From Nocardiopsis alborubida (GTDB taxonomy: Bacteria > Actinomycetota > Actinomycetes > Streptosporangiales > Streptosporangiaceae): 64,000 nt of DNA. The DNA is taken from positions 62,001 through 126,000 of the forward strand of contig NZ_JAAXPG010000006.1 in NCBI RefSeq assembly GCF_012396365.1, written 5' to 3'. The position numbers and the translations under genes were made by a program. Within the stretch, counting starts at the first letter, position 1. The number at the start of each line of letters is the position of its first letter. Below are positions 16,958 to 25,376 of the stretch, in pieces. The notes under the pieces are model-generated. The model did no database searches, was not told where the DNA came from, and was given only the letters and a program-made list of their open reading frames with translations.

Positions 16958-19900
16958 ATGGCCGACCCGCACAGCAGCACCACAGCCCGAACCGACGTCG
17001 CCGCCCTGCGCCGAGACCTGGAGAGCCGCGTCCGGGGCACGGTCGCCTTCGACGCGGGGACACGCGCCCTCTACACCTCCGACGCCTCCAACTACCGCCG
17101 CGTCCCGCTCGCCGTGGTCGTCCCCGAGACCGTCGAGGACTGCGTGGCGGCGGTCCGCGCCTGCGCAGAGCACGGGGTGGCGATCGTCCCCCGGGGCGGC
17201 GGCACCTCCATCGCGGGCAACGCCATCGGCACCGGCGTCGTCATCGACACCTCCCGCCACCTGCGCGCCATCGAGGGCATCGACCCCGTGGCGCGCACCG
17301 CCACCGTGCAGCCCGGCGTCATCCTCGACGACCTGCGCCGCGCCGCCGCCGAGTACGGGCTCACCTTCGCCCCCGACCCCTCCACCCACAGCCGCTGCAC
17401 CGTGGGCGGCATGGTCGGCAACAACGCCTGCGGCTCCCACTCGGTCGCCTGGGGCACCACCGCCGACAACATCGTCTCCCTCGACGTGCTGCTCAGCGAC
17501 GGGACCCGGCTCACCGTCGGCTCCGGCGGAGGCGACGAGGAGCACCGCGCCCTGGCCGCGCGCCCAGGACGCGAGGGCGAGATCCACGCCGCCCTCGCCC
17601 GCCTCGTGGACGCCCACCGAGCCGAGCTGCGCACCGCGATGCCCGACTTCCGCCGCCGCGTGTCCGGCTACTCCCTGGACCGCCTGCTGCCGGAGAAGGG
17701 ACGCGACGTCGCCGCCGCCCTCGTGGGCACCGAGGGCACCTGCGTGTTCGTCCTCGGTGCCACCGTGCGCCTGGTCGAGTCGCCGCCCGCCCGAGCCCTG
17801 GCCGTCCTCGGCTACCCCGACGCACCCGCGGCCGCCGACGCCGTCCCCGACCTGCTCGGCCACCGCCCGCTCACCGTCGAGGGCATCAACCACCGCATGG
17901 TCGCCTCCCTGGACCGGTTCGGCTCCGGCTCGCGCGTGCCGCTGCCCGAGGGCGGCGCCTGGCTCCTGGTGGAGGTCGCCGGGAAGGATCCCGCGGACGC
18001 CGCCGACGCCGCGGAGGGCATGCTCGCCGCCCTGTCGGGCGCCTCCTGCCCCAGCGACGCCCTCGTCGTCTCCGACCCCGCCCACCAGAAGGCGCTCTGG
18101 CGCATCCGTGAGGAGGGCGCAGGGCTCACCCAGCGCACGCCCTCCGGGTCCGAGGCCTGGTCGGGCTGGGAGGACGCCGCGGTGCCGCCCGAGAACCTGG
18201 GCGGCTACCTGCGCGACTTCGAGGCGCTCATGGAGCGCCACGGCCGCTTCGGCGTGGTCTACGGCCACTTCGGCGACGGCTGCCTGCACGTGCGCATCGA
18301 CTTCGAGCTCACCACCGAGCGGGGACGCCGCGAGTACCGGGAGTTCATGGAGGAGGCCGCCGACACCGTGGTCCGGCACGGCGGCTCCCTGTCGGGCGAG
18401 CACGGCGACGGCCAGGCGCGCTCGGAGCTCCTGGCCCGCATGTACCCGGCCTCCCTCATCCGCGCATTCGGCGAGTTCAAGCGGATCTGGGACCCGGCGG
18501 GCCTCATGAACCCCGGCATCATCGTCGACCCGCTGCCCCTGGACGCCGACGTCCGGGTGGCCGCCGTTCCCGGCCCCACCGGTTCCGGTCCCTCCGTCCC
18601 CGGGCCTGCCACCGCGTCCCACAGCCCCCGAACGACGCCTCCGGAGCGGTCCGGCCCGGTGCTGCCGCTGCTCTCGCGGGCCGAACTGGCCTACCGCGAG
18701 GACGACGGCGACCTCGCCAAGGCGCTGCGCCGCTGCTCCGGGGTGGGCAAGTGCCGCCGTCAGGAGGGGCCGGGCGTCATGTGCCCCAGCTACCAGGTCA
18801 CCCAGGAGGAGAAGCACTCCACCCGCGGCCGTGCCCACCTGCTGTTCGAGATGGCCAGCGGCGACGTCATCACCGACGGCTGGCGCTCGGAGGAGGTGCG
18901 CGAGAGCCTGGACCTGTGCCTGTCCTGCAAGGGCTGCCTGAGCGACTGCCCGGTCAACGTGGACATGGCCTCCTACAAGGCCGAGTTCCTGCACCAGCAC
19001 TACCGGGGCAGGGTGCGCCCGGCCGCCCACTACTCCATGGGCTGGCTGCCCCTCTGGGCGCGCCTGGCCTCGCTCGCCCCGGCCGAGGCCAACCGCGCCG
19101 CCCGGCTGCCGGGGGTGTCGCGCCTGGCCAAGAGGGTCGCGGGGGTGGCCGCCCAGCGCGACCTGCCCTCGTTCGCCCGCACCACCTTCACCCGCGCGTT
19201 CCGGCGCCGCGCCGCGCGCGGGCAGGCCCGCGTCGGCGGACCGAGGGTGGTGCTGTGGCCGGACACCTTCGGCAACCACCTCAACCCGAACGTGCCCGCG
19301 GCCGCCGTGCGCGTGCTGGAGGACGCCGGGTTCACCGTGGTGCTGCCCCGGGGGCAGGTGTGCTGCGGCCTGACGTGGGTGTCCACAGGGCAGCTGGACA
19401 CCGCCCGCGCGGTGATGCGCCGCGCGGTGCGGGCGCTGGAGCCGCTGGTGGAGGAGGGGCTGCCCGTGGTGGGCCTGGAGCCCAGCTGCACCGCCGCGCT
19501 GCGCCACGACCTGGTCGAGCTGCTCCCGGGAGAGCGGAGTGAGCGGGTGGCCGCGTCCGTGCACACGCTCGCGGGCTTCCTCAACGAGTACGCGCCCGAC
19601 TGGCGGCCGCCCCGGATCGCGGCCTCGGCCCTGGCGCAGGTGCACTGCCACCAGCACGCGGTGATCGGCTTCGAGGCCGACCGCGAGCTGATCGCCCGCG
19701 CGGGGATCGACGGCGAGGTGCTGGACTCGGGCTGCTGCGGACTGGCGGGCGACTTCGGGTTCACCGAGGGCCACTACGAGGTGTCCGCGGCCATCGGCGA
19801 GCGCGAACTGCTGCCCCGGGTGCGCGGCGCCTCCCCCGACACGCTGGTGCTGGCCGACGGCTACAGCTGCCGCACCCAGATCGAACAGGGGGCGGGCCGC

Positions 19901-19987
19901 AGGGCGCTGCACCTGGCCGAGGTGCTCGCGCGGGGGCTGGCGGAACGCGACGCGCGAAAGTCCGCAGGACACCCCGACCGCGTGTGA
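16958..19987 (+). CDS. FAD-linked oxidase fused to Fe-S subunit (D-lactate/glycolate dehydrogenase type)
   Basis: Large protein of 1009 aa combining two functions. Residues about 1-530 are the FAD-binding PCMH oxidase (PRGGGTSIAGNAIG, GGMVGNNACGSHS, and the C-terminal GEHGDGQARSEL). Residues about 580-1009 are the Fe-S/CCG part: CSGVGKC and CLSCKGCLSDCPVN for iron-sulfur clusters, then two Cys-Cys-Gly motifs (QVCCGLTW, SGCCGLAGDFG). This is the GlcD-GlcF-like fusion found in D-lactate or 2-hydroxyacid dehydrogenases that pass electrons to the membrane pool. The exact substrate cannot be read from sequence. ATG 16958 is chosen at the start of similarity; it gives a 181-nt gap to the previous gene. 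Confidence 0.93.
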   Translation: MADPHSSTTARTDVAALRRDLESRVRGTVAFDAGTRALYTSDASNYRRVPLAVVVPETVEDCVAAVRACAEHGVAIVPRGGGTSIAGNAIGTGVVIDTSRHLRAIEGIDPVARTATVQPGVILDDLRRAAAEYGLTFAPDPSTHSRCTVGGMVGNNACGSHSVAWGTTADNIVSLDVLLSDGTRLTVGSGGGDEEHRALAARPGREGEIHAALARLVDAHRAELRTAMPDFRRRVSGYSLDRLLPEKGRDVAAALVGTEGTCVFVLGATVRLVESPPARALAVLGYPDAPAAADAVPDLLGHRPLTVEGINHRMVASLDRFGSGSRVPLPEGGAWLLVEVAGKDPADAADAAEGMLAALSGASCPSDALVVSDPAHQKALWRIREEGAGLTQRTPSGSEAWSGWEDAAVPPENLGGYLRDFEALMERHGRFGVVYGHFGDGCLHVRIDFELTTERGRREYREFMEEAADTVVRHGGSLSGEHGDGQARSELLARMYPASLIRAFGEFKRIWDPAGLMNPGIIVDPLPLDADVRVAAVPGPTGSGPSVPGPATASHSPRTTPPERSGPVLPLLSRAELAYREDDGDLAKALRRCSGVGKCRRQEGPGVMCPSYQVTQEEKHSTRGRAHLLFEMASGDVITDGWRSEEVRESLDLCLSCKGCLSDCPVNVDMASYKAEFLHQHYRGRVRPAAHYSMGWLPLWARLASLAPAEANRAARLPGVSRLAKRVAGVAAQRDLPSFARTTFTRAFRRRAARGQARVGGPRVVLWPDTFGNHLNPNVPAAAVRVLEDAGFTVVLPRGQVCCGLTWVSTGQLDTARAVMRRAVRALEPLVEEGLPVVGLEPSCTAALRHDLVELLPGERSERVAASVHTLAGFLNEYAPDWRPPRIAASALAQVHCHQHAVIGFEADRELIARAGIDGEVLDSGCCGLAGDFGFTEGHYEVSAAIGERELLPRVRGASPDTLVLADGYSCRTQIEQGAGRRALHLAEVLARGLAERDARKSAGHPDRV

Positions 19988-20291
19988 CTCCTGTCGTGTC
20001 GTGGGAAGCGTGTGACCCTGCCGACATCCCCGGGGAGTTCCCGCAGTTCCGGGCCGACCCGGGGACGCGTCCGGTCGGTGGCCGAGAGACCGGGCCTTTC
20101 GCCGGACCGCGACCGTGGCTAGGGTGACCGTGCGTTCCGGCGCGGGCCGCGCCCGTGACCCCCTCCGCGCCCCGCGGACCGGGCCCCGCACCGGGCGCGA
20201 GCACCTACCGTAGGCGTCGTCCCGCCCGTGCGGCGGGACCGCCGACCACCAGGCGGCGGGCCACCCCACCGCCGCAGAACGGGGTTCCTCC
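19988..20291. other. Intergenic stretch with promoter-like hexamers
   Basis: No gene is supported here. A TAGGGT hexamer at 20118-20123 and a small palindrome CCTAC-C-GTAGG at 20206-20216 that contains TACCGT could be promoter or operator parts for the GH114-like gene. Both are weak on their own. Confidence 0.3.
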
Positions 20292-21185
20292 ATGTCCACA
20301 CCCACCGGGCTCCGCGCCGTCGCCGTCGGCCTGGCGGCGCTCCTGGCCGCGGGCTGCGCGAGCCAGGGCGGCGGCGACGAACTCGCCTCCTCCACCTCGG
20401 ACACCTCGGACACCTCGGACACCGCCTCCGAGGCGGCCGCGGCCGCCTTCGACGGCTTCCCCGAGGGAACGTTCGACTACCAGCTCGGCGCCTCCTACGC
20501 CCCGCCCCCGGGCGTCGGCACGGTGGTGCGCGACTCCACCTCCGAACCGGCGGAGGGAATGTACTCCGTCTGCTACGTCAACGGCTTCCAGACCCAGCCC
20601 GGCGACCTGGAGTGGTGGCTGGAGGAGCACCCGGACCTGATCCTGCGCGACGCCTCGGGCGAGCCCGTCGTCGACGAGGACTGGCCCGACGAGCGCCTCC
20701 TGGACACCTCCACCGAGGACAAGCGCTCCGACATCGCCGACATCCTCGCCGAGACCGTCGCCGCCTGCGCGGACAGGGGCTTCGACGCGGTCGAGTTCGA
20801 CAACCTGGACTCGGACCTGCGCTCCCGGGGTCTGCTCACGGTCGACGACAACCTCGCGCTGGCCGCCGAGCTGGTCGGGCTCACGCACGGACACGGCATG
20901 GCCGCGGGCCAAAAGAACTCCGCCGAGGTCACCGAGCGCGCCAGGGAGGAGGTCGGCTTCGACTTCGCGATGACGGAGGAGTGCGCGGTGTGGAACGAGT
21001 GCGAGGCCTACACCGACGTCTACGGCGACGCCGTCCTGGCGGTGGAGTACCCCCACGCGCTGGAGGAGGAGGGGATGACCTTCGAGGAGGCCTGCGCGGC
21101 TCCGGGCGCGCCCTCCCGGATGATCCTGCGCGACCTGGACCTGGTCGGCCCCGAGCACGGGGACTACGTCTTCGACGTCTGCTGA
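20292..21185 (+). CDS. GH114-like secreted lipoprotein (endo alpha-1,4-polygalactosaminidase family)
   Basis: Lipoprotein of 297 aa with a lipobox AAGC (Cys22), followed by a Ser/Thr/Asp-rich linker with repeated DTS units (residues about 33-48). The catalytic domain shows the GH114 features YVNGFQTQPGDLEWWLEEHP, RGFDAVEFDNLDS and MAAGQKN; the Asp residues in EFDNLD are the likely catalytic acids. Members hydrolyse polygalactosamine-type exopolysaccharides, so attack on fungal or biofilm polymers is a reasonable inference. It is a single gene, convergent with the two small genes downstream and separated from them by a strong hairpin. Confidence 0.9.
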   Translation: MSTPTGLRAVAVGLAALLAAGCASQGGGDELASSTSDTSDTSDTASEAAAAAFDGFPEGTFDYQLGASYAPPPGVGTVVRDSTSEPAEGMYSVCYVNGFQTQPGDLEWWLEEHPDLILRDASGEPVVDEDWPDERLLDTSTEDKRSDIADILAETVAACADRGFDAVEFDNLDSDLRSRGLLTVDDNLALAAELVGLTHGHGMAAGQKNSAEVTERAREEVGFDFAMTEECAVWNECEAYTDVYGDAVLAVEYPHALEEEGMTFEEACAAPGAPSRMILRDLDLVGPEHGDYVFDVC

Positions 21186-21198
21186 CCGGTCCCGGTCA

Positions 21199-21243
21199 GC
21201 CGGTGCCGGGCGTGCGGGGCCTCCTCGGCCGCCCGGCACCGGC
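21199..21243. terminator. Bidirectional hairpin between convergent genes
   Basis: Perfect 14-bp arms at 21199-21212 and 21230-21243 with a 17-nt loop, located between the GH114-like gene and the convergent 173-aa gene. There is no T-tract, as is common in actinobacteria. Confidence 0.7.
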
Positions 21244-21273
21244 CGGACGGCGTGAGGGGCCCTCGGGTGCGGC

Positions 21274-21795
21274 TCACACGCCCATCTGGTCGTGGAGGGC
21301 GTCCAGGGCGCGGGAGACGGCGTCGGGCAGGCGCGGGTCCCGCTGGTCCACCCCCTCGCCCAGGTGGATGCGCCAGGCCACGTCGGCGCCGCCGGGCGGC
21401 CGCCGCGCCACCAGGCGAAAACCCGTGGAGGAGTCCGCGTCGGGGAAGGGCACGAAGCGGTTGACCAGGATCGTCGCGGTGACCCGCTCGGAGACGGTCG
21501 CGGCCAGACGGCGGTAGTCCACCCCGTCGGTGCCCGGGTCCGAGCGCAGCCGCACCGTGTGCTCGCCCGTGCCCTCCTCCAGGAAGGTGAAGGTGTCGGG
21601 GCTCCAACTGGCCCGGTCGATGTCCTGCCAGGGCACCGCGCGCCCGTCGGGCAGGTGCAGGGCCCGCGTGGTGGCGGCCAGGACGGGCGCCGCCTCCCCG
21701 GCGGGGGAGGCGACGGGCGCGTGGGCCAGCACGCGCTCGCCCCGCTCCAGCCGGGCGCGCAGCGCCGCGGGTACGCCCCTGGAGAACAGGGCCAC
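21274..21795 (-). CDS. Conserved hypothetical protein, 173 aa
   Basis: Soluble protein without signal or membrane segments. It starts at a GTG that overlaps the TAG of the upstream gene by one base, so the two genes are translationally coupled. Visible features: VLAATTRALHLPDGRAVPWQDID, a Trp/aromatic beta-rich middle, and RLAATVSERVTATILV; the fold looks like a small beta-rich PH-like module but this is inference. No function is recognised. Its partner is a small membrane-associated protein. Confidence 0.8.
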   Translation of the reverse strand: MALFSRGVPAALRARLERGERVLAHAPVASPAGEAAPVLAATTRALHLPDGRAVPWQDIDRASWSPDTFTFLEEGTGEHTVRLRSDPGTDGVDYRRLAATVSERVTATILVNRFVPFPDADSSTGFRLVARRPPGGADVAWRIHLGEGVDQRDPRLPDAVSRALDALHDQMGV

Positions 21796-22136
21796 TAGCG
21801 GTTCCCGCCGTTGCCGGGGGAGCCGTTCTCCTCCGGGGGCTGGGTGCCGTTGGACCTGTGGTTCTCCCACTCGACGAGCTCGATCTCCTCGTCGGTGGGC
21901 CGCGCGAGGAAGTCGCGCACGGACGTGACCGGCATCTTGTCCACGGCCTTGTCGTAGACGGTGCGGCCCGCGTTGCTGACCTGGGCGCCGACCAGGCCGG
22001 CGACCTCCTGGACGACCGGGCTGTCGGCCACCTTGCGCGCGGTGCGCGCGAGCTGCTCGTAGCGGGCCCTGCCCGCCCGTGTTCCCAGGACGTAACCGAT
22101 GGCGAGTCCGGCGGCGAACGTGATCCGGTAACGCAT
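21795..22136 (-). CDS. Small YtxH-like membrane-associated protein, 113 aa
   Basis: Short protein that begins with a hydrophobic segment with Gly spacing (ITFAAGLAIGYVLGTRAG, residues 5-22), then a charged helix (YEQLARTARKVADSP), in the manner of YtxH-type proteins. A conserved-looking block FLARPTDEEIELVEWEN lies near the end, followed by an Asn/Gly/Pro tail. Function unknown. It is the first gene of a two-gene operon; the next gene overlaps its stop codon. Confidence 0.85.
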   Translation of the reverse strand: MRYRITFAAGLAIGYVLGTRAGRARYEQLARTARKVADSPVVQEVAGLVGAQVSNAGRTVYDKAVDKMPVTSVRDFLARPTDEEIELVEWENHRSNGTQPPEENGSPGNGGNR

Positions 22137-22224
22137 GGTCTACCTCTTCACCCTTTGGAGACGATCGGCGTGATCCGTGCTCGACGTTACCCCGTCGCGA
22201 CTCCGCCACACATGCCGACACCGG

Positions 22225-22253
22225 TCACGAGCACTCCGCGGGGACGCTACGCT
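22225..22253 (+). promoter_or_regulatory. Promoter of the first tRNA-Asn gene
   Basis: TACGCT at 22248-22253 lies 38 nt before the tRNA. The upstream segment GTCACGAGCACTC matches the segment GTCGCGAGCACCC before the second tRNA copy, so each gene seems to carry its own related promoter. Confidence 0.5.
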
Positions 22254-22291
22254 TGATGTGTCGCCACGGCCCGGCCGTGGGGCGGATGCCA

Positions 22292-22364
22292 TCCCGCGTA
22301 GCTCAATCGGCAGAGCAGCCGGCTGTTAACCGGCAGGTTATTGGTTCGAGTCCAATCGCGGGAG
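22292..22364 (+). tRNA. tRNA-Asn (GTT)
   Basis: A 73-nt tRNA with a 7-bp acceptor stem (TCCCGCG with CGCGGGA), discriminator G, D arm TAGCTCAATCGGCAGAGCA, anticodon stem-loop with GTT, and the TTGGTTCGAGTCCAA T-arm. CCA is not encoded. It is identical to the copy at 22556-22628. Confidence 0.97.
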
Positions 22365-22369
22365 CACCA

Positions 22370-22401
22370 TGAGGGCCCGTCGGAAGCATCCGGCGGGCCC
22401 T
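22370..22401 (+). terminator. Hairpin terminator after first tRNA-Asn
   Basis: Arms GAGGGCCCGTCGG and CCGGCGGGCCCTC (one G-T pair) around a 6-nt loop begin 5 nt after the tRNA. The position and strength fit intrinsic termination. Confidence 0.8.
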
Positions 22402-22482
22402 CGGCCTTTCGGGCGGCTGGCCGGCCGGGTGGTTGGCTGGGTGGTCGGTCGGGTGGTCGGAGCCGGTGCGGGAGGCGAAAAC

Positions 22483-22515
22483 CCGTCGCGAGCACCCTCC
22501 GGAAGGCGCTAGGCT
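22483..22515 (+). promoter_or_regulatory. Promoter of the second tRNA-Asn gene
   Basis: TAGGCT at 22510-22515 lies 40 nt before the second tRNA, with GTCGCGAGCACCC upstream, resembling the promoter of the first copy. Confidence 0.5.
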
Positions 22516-22555
22516 AAGGGATGTCGCCGAGCCCCCGGGCTTGGGGCCAGCGCGA

Positions 22556-22628
22556 TCCCGCGTAGCTCAATCGGCAGAGCAGCCGGCTGTTAACCGGCAG
22601 GTTATTGGTTCGAGTCCAATCGCGGGAG
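22556..22628 (+). tRNA. tRNA-Asn (GTT), second copy
   Basis: Sequence identical over 73 nt to the tRNA at 22292-22364, 264 nt downstream in the same direction, with the GTT anticodon and no encoded CCA. The conserved promoter upstream suggests duplication of a complete transcription unit. Confidence 0.97.
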
Positions 22629-22634
22629 CAGCAA

Positions 22635-22670
22635 GGACAGGGTCCTTCCCCACCAGGGGAGGGGCCCTGT
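22635..22670 (+). terminator. Hairpin terminator after second tRNA-Asn
   Basis: GACAGGG and CCCTGTC form the outer stem, with CCTTCCCC facing GGGGAGGG inside it. The structure starts about 6 nt after the tRNA. Its sequence is unrelated to the terminator of the first copy. Confidence 0.75.
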
Positions 22671-23181
22671 CGTCGTCGTGCCCGGCCTTTCGCTCCGCAG
22701 GAGCCCCGGCGGTCAGGAGCCCCTGCGGCGTTTCGGGGCGGGCTCCCCGGCTCTTGCTCCGGTCGGTTGTCTTCGCGCTCTCGCGACCCTGGATTCCCCA
22801 AGGCCCCACCCGCCCCGACTGCCTCGCACACTCGCGCTCGCGGCCCCAGGCCCCCGGAGTTTCCAGCTGCCCCGGCTGTCTCACGGGACCGTACCTTCGG
22901 ACCTCGTTTCCGAGATCCTTCCGGAAAACTTCCGTTACTCCACTGGAAAACAGCCGAAAGCTCTTCCTGCCATGGAGGCTCGCACTGCTGGTTCCGGCCC
23001 GCGACCCCCACCCCCCACCGGAAGTCCGCATGCTGCTCCCGGCCGCCGCACGCGCGGCGGCGCTCCCGTCGGGCCGGACCGGCACAACCCCCCGTCCGGC
23101 GTGCACCGGCGGGTACGCGACCCGACGCCATCCGGCGGGGGACGTTCCGGCCGACCGCGCGCCCTCCCACCGGAGGTCCTC
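22671..23181. other. Intergenic region upstream of the CE15 gene
   Basis: No coding sequence is supported. An A-richer part holds the palindrome TTCCGGAA at 22919-22926, the dyad GGAA-AAC-TTCC at 22923-22933 and a second GGAAAAC at 22946-22952. These could be regulator sites for the esterase gene, but no known cellulose-regulator box was recognised. Confidence 0.35.
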
Positions 23182-24792
23182 ATGCGCTTCCACCGCCACC
23201 GATCCCGGGTGTGGGCGGCCACAGCCCTCGTGGCCGCGGCCAGCCTGGCCACCATCCTCGTCCCGCCGACCGGCGCCGCCGCGCAGGTCGAACCCGCAGC
23301 CGAGCACAACGGCGCCGACTGCGCGGTGCCCGACCCCGGCCCCTCGGCCGCCGACCCCCTGCTCCCCGACCCCTTCACCAGGCTGGACGGCACCCGCGTC
23401 TCCACCCGGGAGGACTGGGAGTGCCGCCGGGCGGAGATCCACGAACTGGCGGAGAGCTCCGTCTACGGGGAGAAGCCCGCGCCGCCCGACAGCGTCACGG
23501 GCACGGTCACCTCGTCCGGCATCACCGTGAACGTGACGGACCAGGGCCGCAGCACCAGCTTCTCGGCGTCGGTGGACCTGCCGAGCGGTTCCGGACCCTT
23601 CCCTGCCGTCATCGTCTACGGCGGGTTCGGGGCGGACACGGCCACCATCAACGCCGCGGGCGCCGCCGTCATCAGTTACGATCCCTTCGCGGTCGGGGCC
23701 GAGGGCACTTCGCGAGGAAACAAACAGGGTGCGTTCTACGACATCTACGGCTCCTCCAGCGGCACGGGACTGCTCATGGCCTGGGCCTGGGGCGCGAGCC
23801 GCATCATCGACGTCGTCGAGCAGTCGGGCGGCAGCGTCCTCCGGGCGGACGCGACCGGCGTCACCGGGTGCTCGCGCTACGGCAAGGGCGCCCTCGTGGC
23901 GGGCGCGTTCGACCAGCGCATCGATCTGACCATGCCCATCGAGTCGGGCACCGGCGGGGTCCCCGTCTTCCGCGGGGTCGCCCAGGAGAGCGGAGCCCAG
24001 CCCCTGAGCAGCGCCTACGGCGAGCAGCCGTGGCTGGGCGACGCCTTCGGTTCCCACACGGGCAACCCGAGCACGCTGTCGGTGGACACGCACCAGATCC
24101 TGGGCATGATCGCGCCGCGCGGGCTGTTCGTCATGGAGAACCCCCACATCGACTGGCTGGGCGCCCGGTCCGGGAGCGTGGCGGCCCTGGGCGGAGCGCA
24201 GGTCTACCAGGCGCTCGGCGCCCAGGACAACATCAGCTACTGGTCCGACGTCCAGGACGGCACCCACTGCGCCACCAGGCCCGAGTGGCGTGCCCCGCTG
24301 CGACAGAGCATCGAGGCGTTCCTGCACGGGACGGGCGGGGCCCCCGGCGTGTTCCGGGTCGCGCCCGGCAGGTCCGGCGACCTGTCCGAGTGGAGGGACT
24401 GGCGGACCCCGGCCCTGGCCGACGGTGGCGGCGGTGACGACGGTGGCGGCGGCGACGATGACGGCGGCGGTGACGACGGCGGCACGGACGGCGCCTGCAC
24501 GGCCGGTTACCGGACGGTCAACAGCTGGTCCGGCGGTTTCCAGGGCGAGGTGTCGGTCCGCAACAACGGTGCCAGCACGCTCGACGGCTGGAGCGTCAGT
24601 ATGACCCTGGCCCCGGGGCAGTCCGTGGGCAACATCTGGAACGGGGTGAGCACCGGCACCAGCGGAGCCGTCACGGTGCGCAACACCCCCTGGAACGGCG
24701 CCATCGCGGCCGACGACACCGTCACCTTCGGCTTCGTCGCCACCGGAGATTCCTCCACGGCACCCAGCGCTATCAGCTGCACCAGCCCCTGA
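23182..24792 (+). CDS. Secreted CE15 glucuronoyl methylesterase with C-terminal CBM2
   Basis: Extracellular esterase of 536 aa. A signal peptide (residues 1-35, cleaved after AAA-Q or nearby) precedes the alpha/beta hydrolase domain. The nucleophile Ser231 lies in the CE15 motif GCSRYGKGA; ESGTGG and the late His in DGTHCA fit the rest of the site. CE15 enzymes cut the ester between lignin alcohols and glucuronoyl groups on xylan. A Gly/Asp linker (about residues 415-436) leads to a family 2 carbohydrate-binding module (CTAGYRTVNSWSGGFQGEV, WNGAIAADDTVTFGF, ending in two-Cys form) that binds cellulose. The ATG at 23182 has GGAGGTCCTC before it. The gene stands alone and ends in a strong hairpin. 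Confidence 0.95.
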   Translation: MRFHRHRSRVWAATALVAAASLATILVPPTGAAAQVEPAAEHNGADCAVPDPGPSAADPLLPDPFTRLDGTRVSTREDWECRRAEIHELAESSVYGEKPAPPDSVTGTVTSSGITVNVTDQGRSTSFSASVDLPSGSGPFPAVIVYGGFGADTATINAAGAAVISYDPFAVGAEGTSRGNKQGAFYDIYGSSSGTGLLMAWAWGASRIIDVVEQSGGSVLRADATGVTGCSRYGKGALVAGAFDQRIDLTMPIESGTGGVPVFRGVAQESGAQPLSSAYGEQPWLGDAFGSHTGNPSTLSVDTHQILGMIAPRGLFVMENPHIDWLGARSGSVAALGGAQVYQALGAQDNISYWSDVQDGTHCATRPEWRAPLRQSIEAFLHGTGGAPGVFRVAPGRSGDLSEWRDWRTPALADGGGGDDGGGGDDDGGGDDGGTDGACTAGYRTVNSWSGGFQGEVSVRNNGASTLDGWSVSMTLAPGQSVGNIWNGVSTGTSGAVTVRNTPWNGAIAADDTVTFGFVATGDSSTAPSAISCTSP

Positions 24793-24815
24793 CCCCTCCC
24801 GCACCCCGATGAGAC

Positions 24816-24849
24816 CCCGCCCCGGCGCGCTTGCGTCCGCCGGGGCGGG
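24816..24849 (+). terminator. Hairpin terminator after the CE15 gene
   Basis: Perfect 12-bp GC arms (24816-24827 and 24838-24849) with a 10-nt loop, 23 nt after the stop codon. Confidence 0.75.
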
Positions 24850-25376
24850 CACAGCGGCGGACGAGTGGGGGACGATCGGGGGACGACCCGTGCGCCGGGT
24901 CCTGGCCGGCCGGTGCCGACGGGACGCTCGACGGTCGGGGCGAGTGTGGGCGCAGGTAGGGGGCGCCCTTCCATCACAGCGCGTGACACGGCAACGGCGC
25001 GCGTGTGGGCGCCGGGCCCGGTCCGACCAGCTTCGCGGTCCGGTGGGACGGCGGCCCGGGTTGTCGGGGGAGGCGCGGCCGAGAGGCCACGGTCCGGGGG
25101 CGACGTGCACCCGCTCACCGGAGAGGGGAGCGACAGCGGTTCCGCGCCCGTGCTCTCGGACGCCATCCTCGGCGACGGGGCGATCGGGTTCCCCGGCCGG
25201 ACATCCACCACCCGCGCCAGCGGTTCGGGGCCGCTGAGGCACTCCGACGGTCCCCGTGGTCGGGACACGGGACCGCTCGGTGTCGGGGCCCCTGGGCTGA
25301 GGGGCCGGGTGTGCGCGGTGGCGAACCTCGCCCGCTGCCGGTCCGGGGCGGCTGCGACGCGGGGAGGAGGAACGCC
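24850..25376. other. Gene-free stretch
   Basis: Open frames exist on both strands but have low-complexity Arg/Pro/Gly translations without start context. No RNA gene or repeat was seen. Confidence 0.4.

Noticed and set aside
22433-23530. Long plus-strand open frames across the second tRNA and CE15 leader
   Set aside because: They cross a tRNA and its terminator and are out of frame with the real esterase gene.
24850-25376. A 253-residue minus-strand open frame and overlapping plus-strand frames
   Set aside because: Pro/Arg/Gly-rich translations, no start context, and they run into the CE15 gene; typical high-GC shadow frames.
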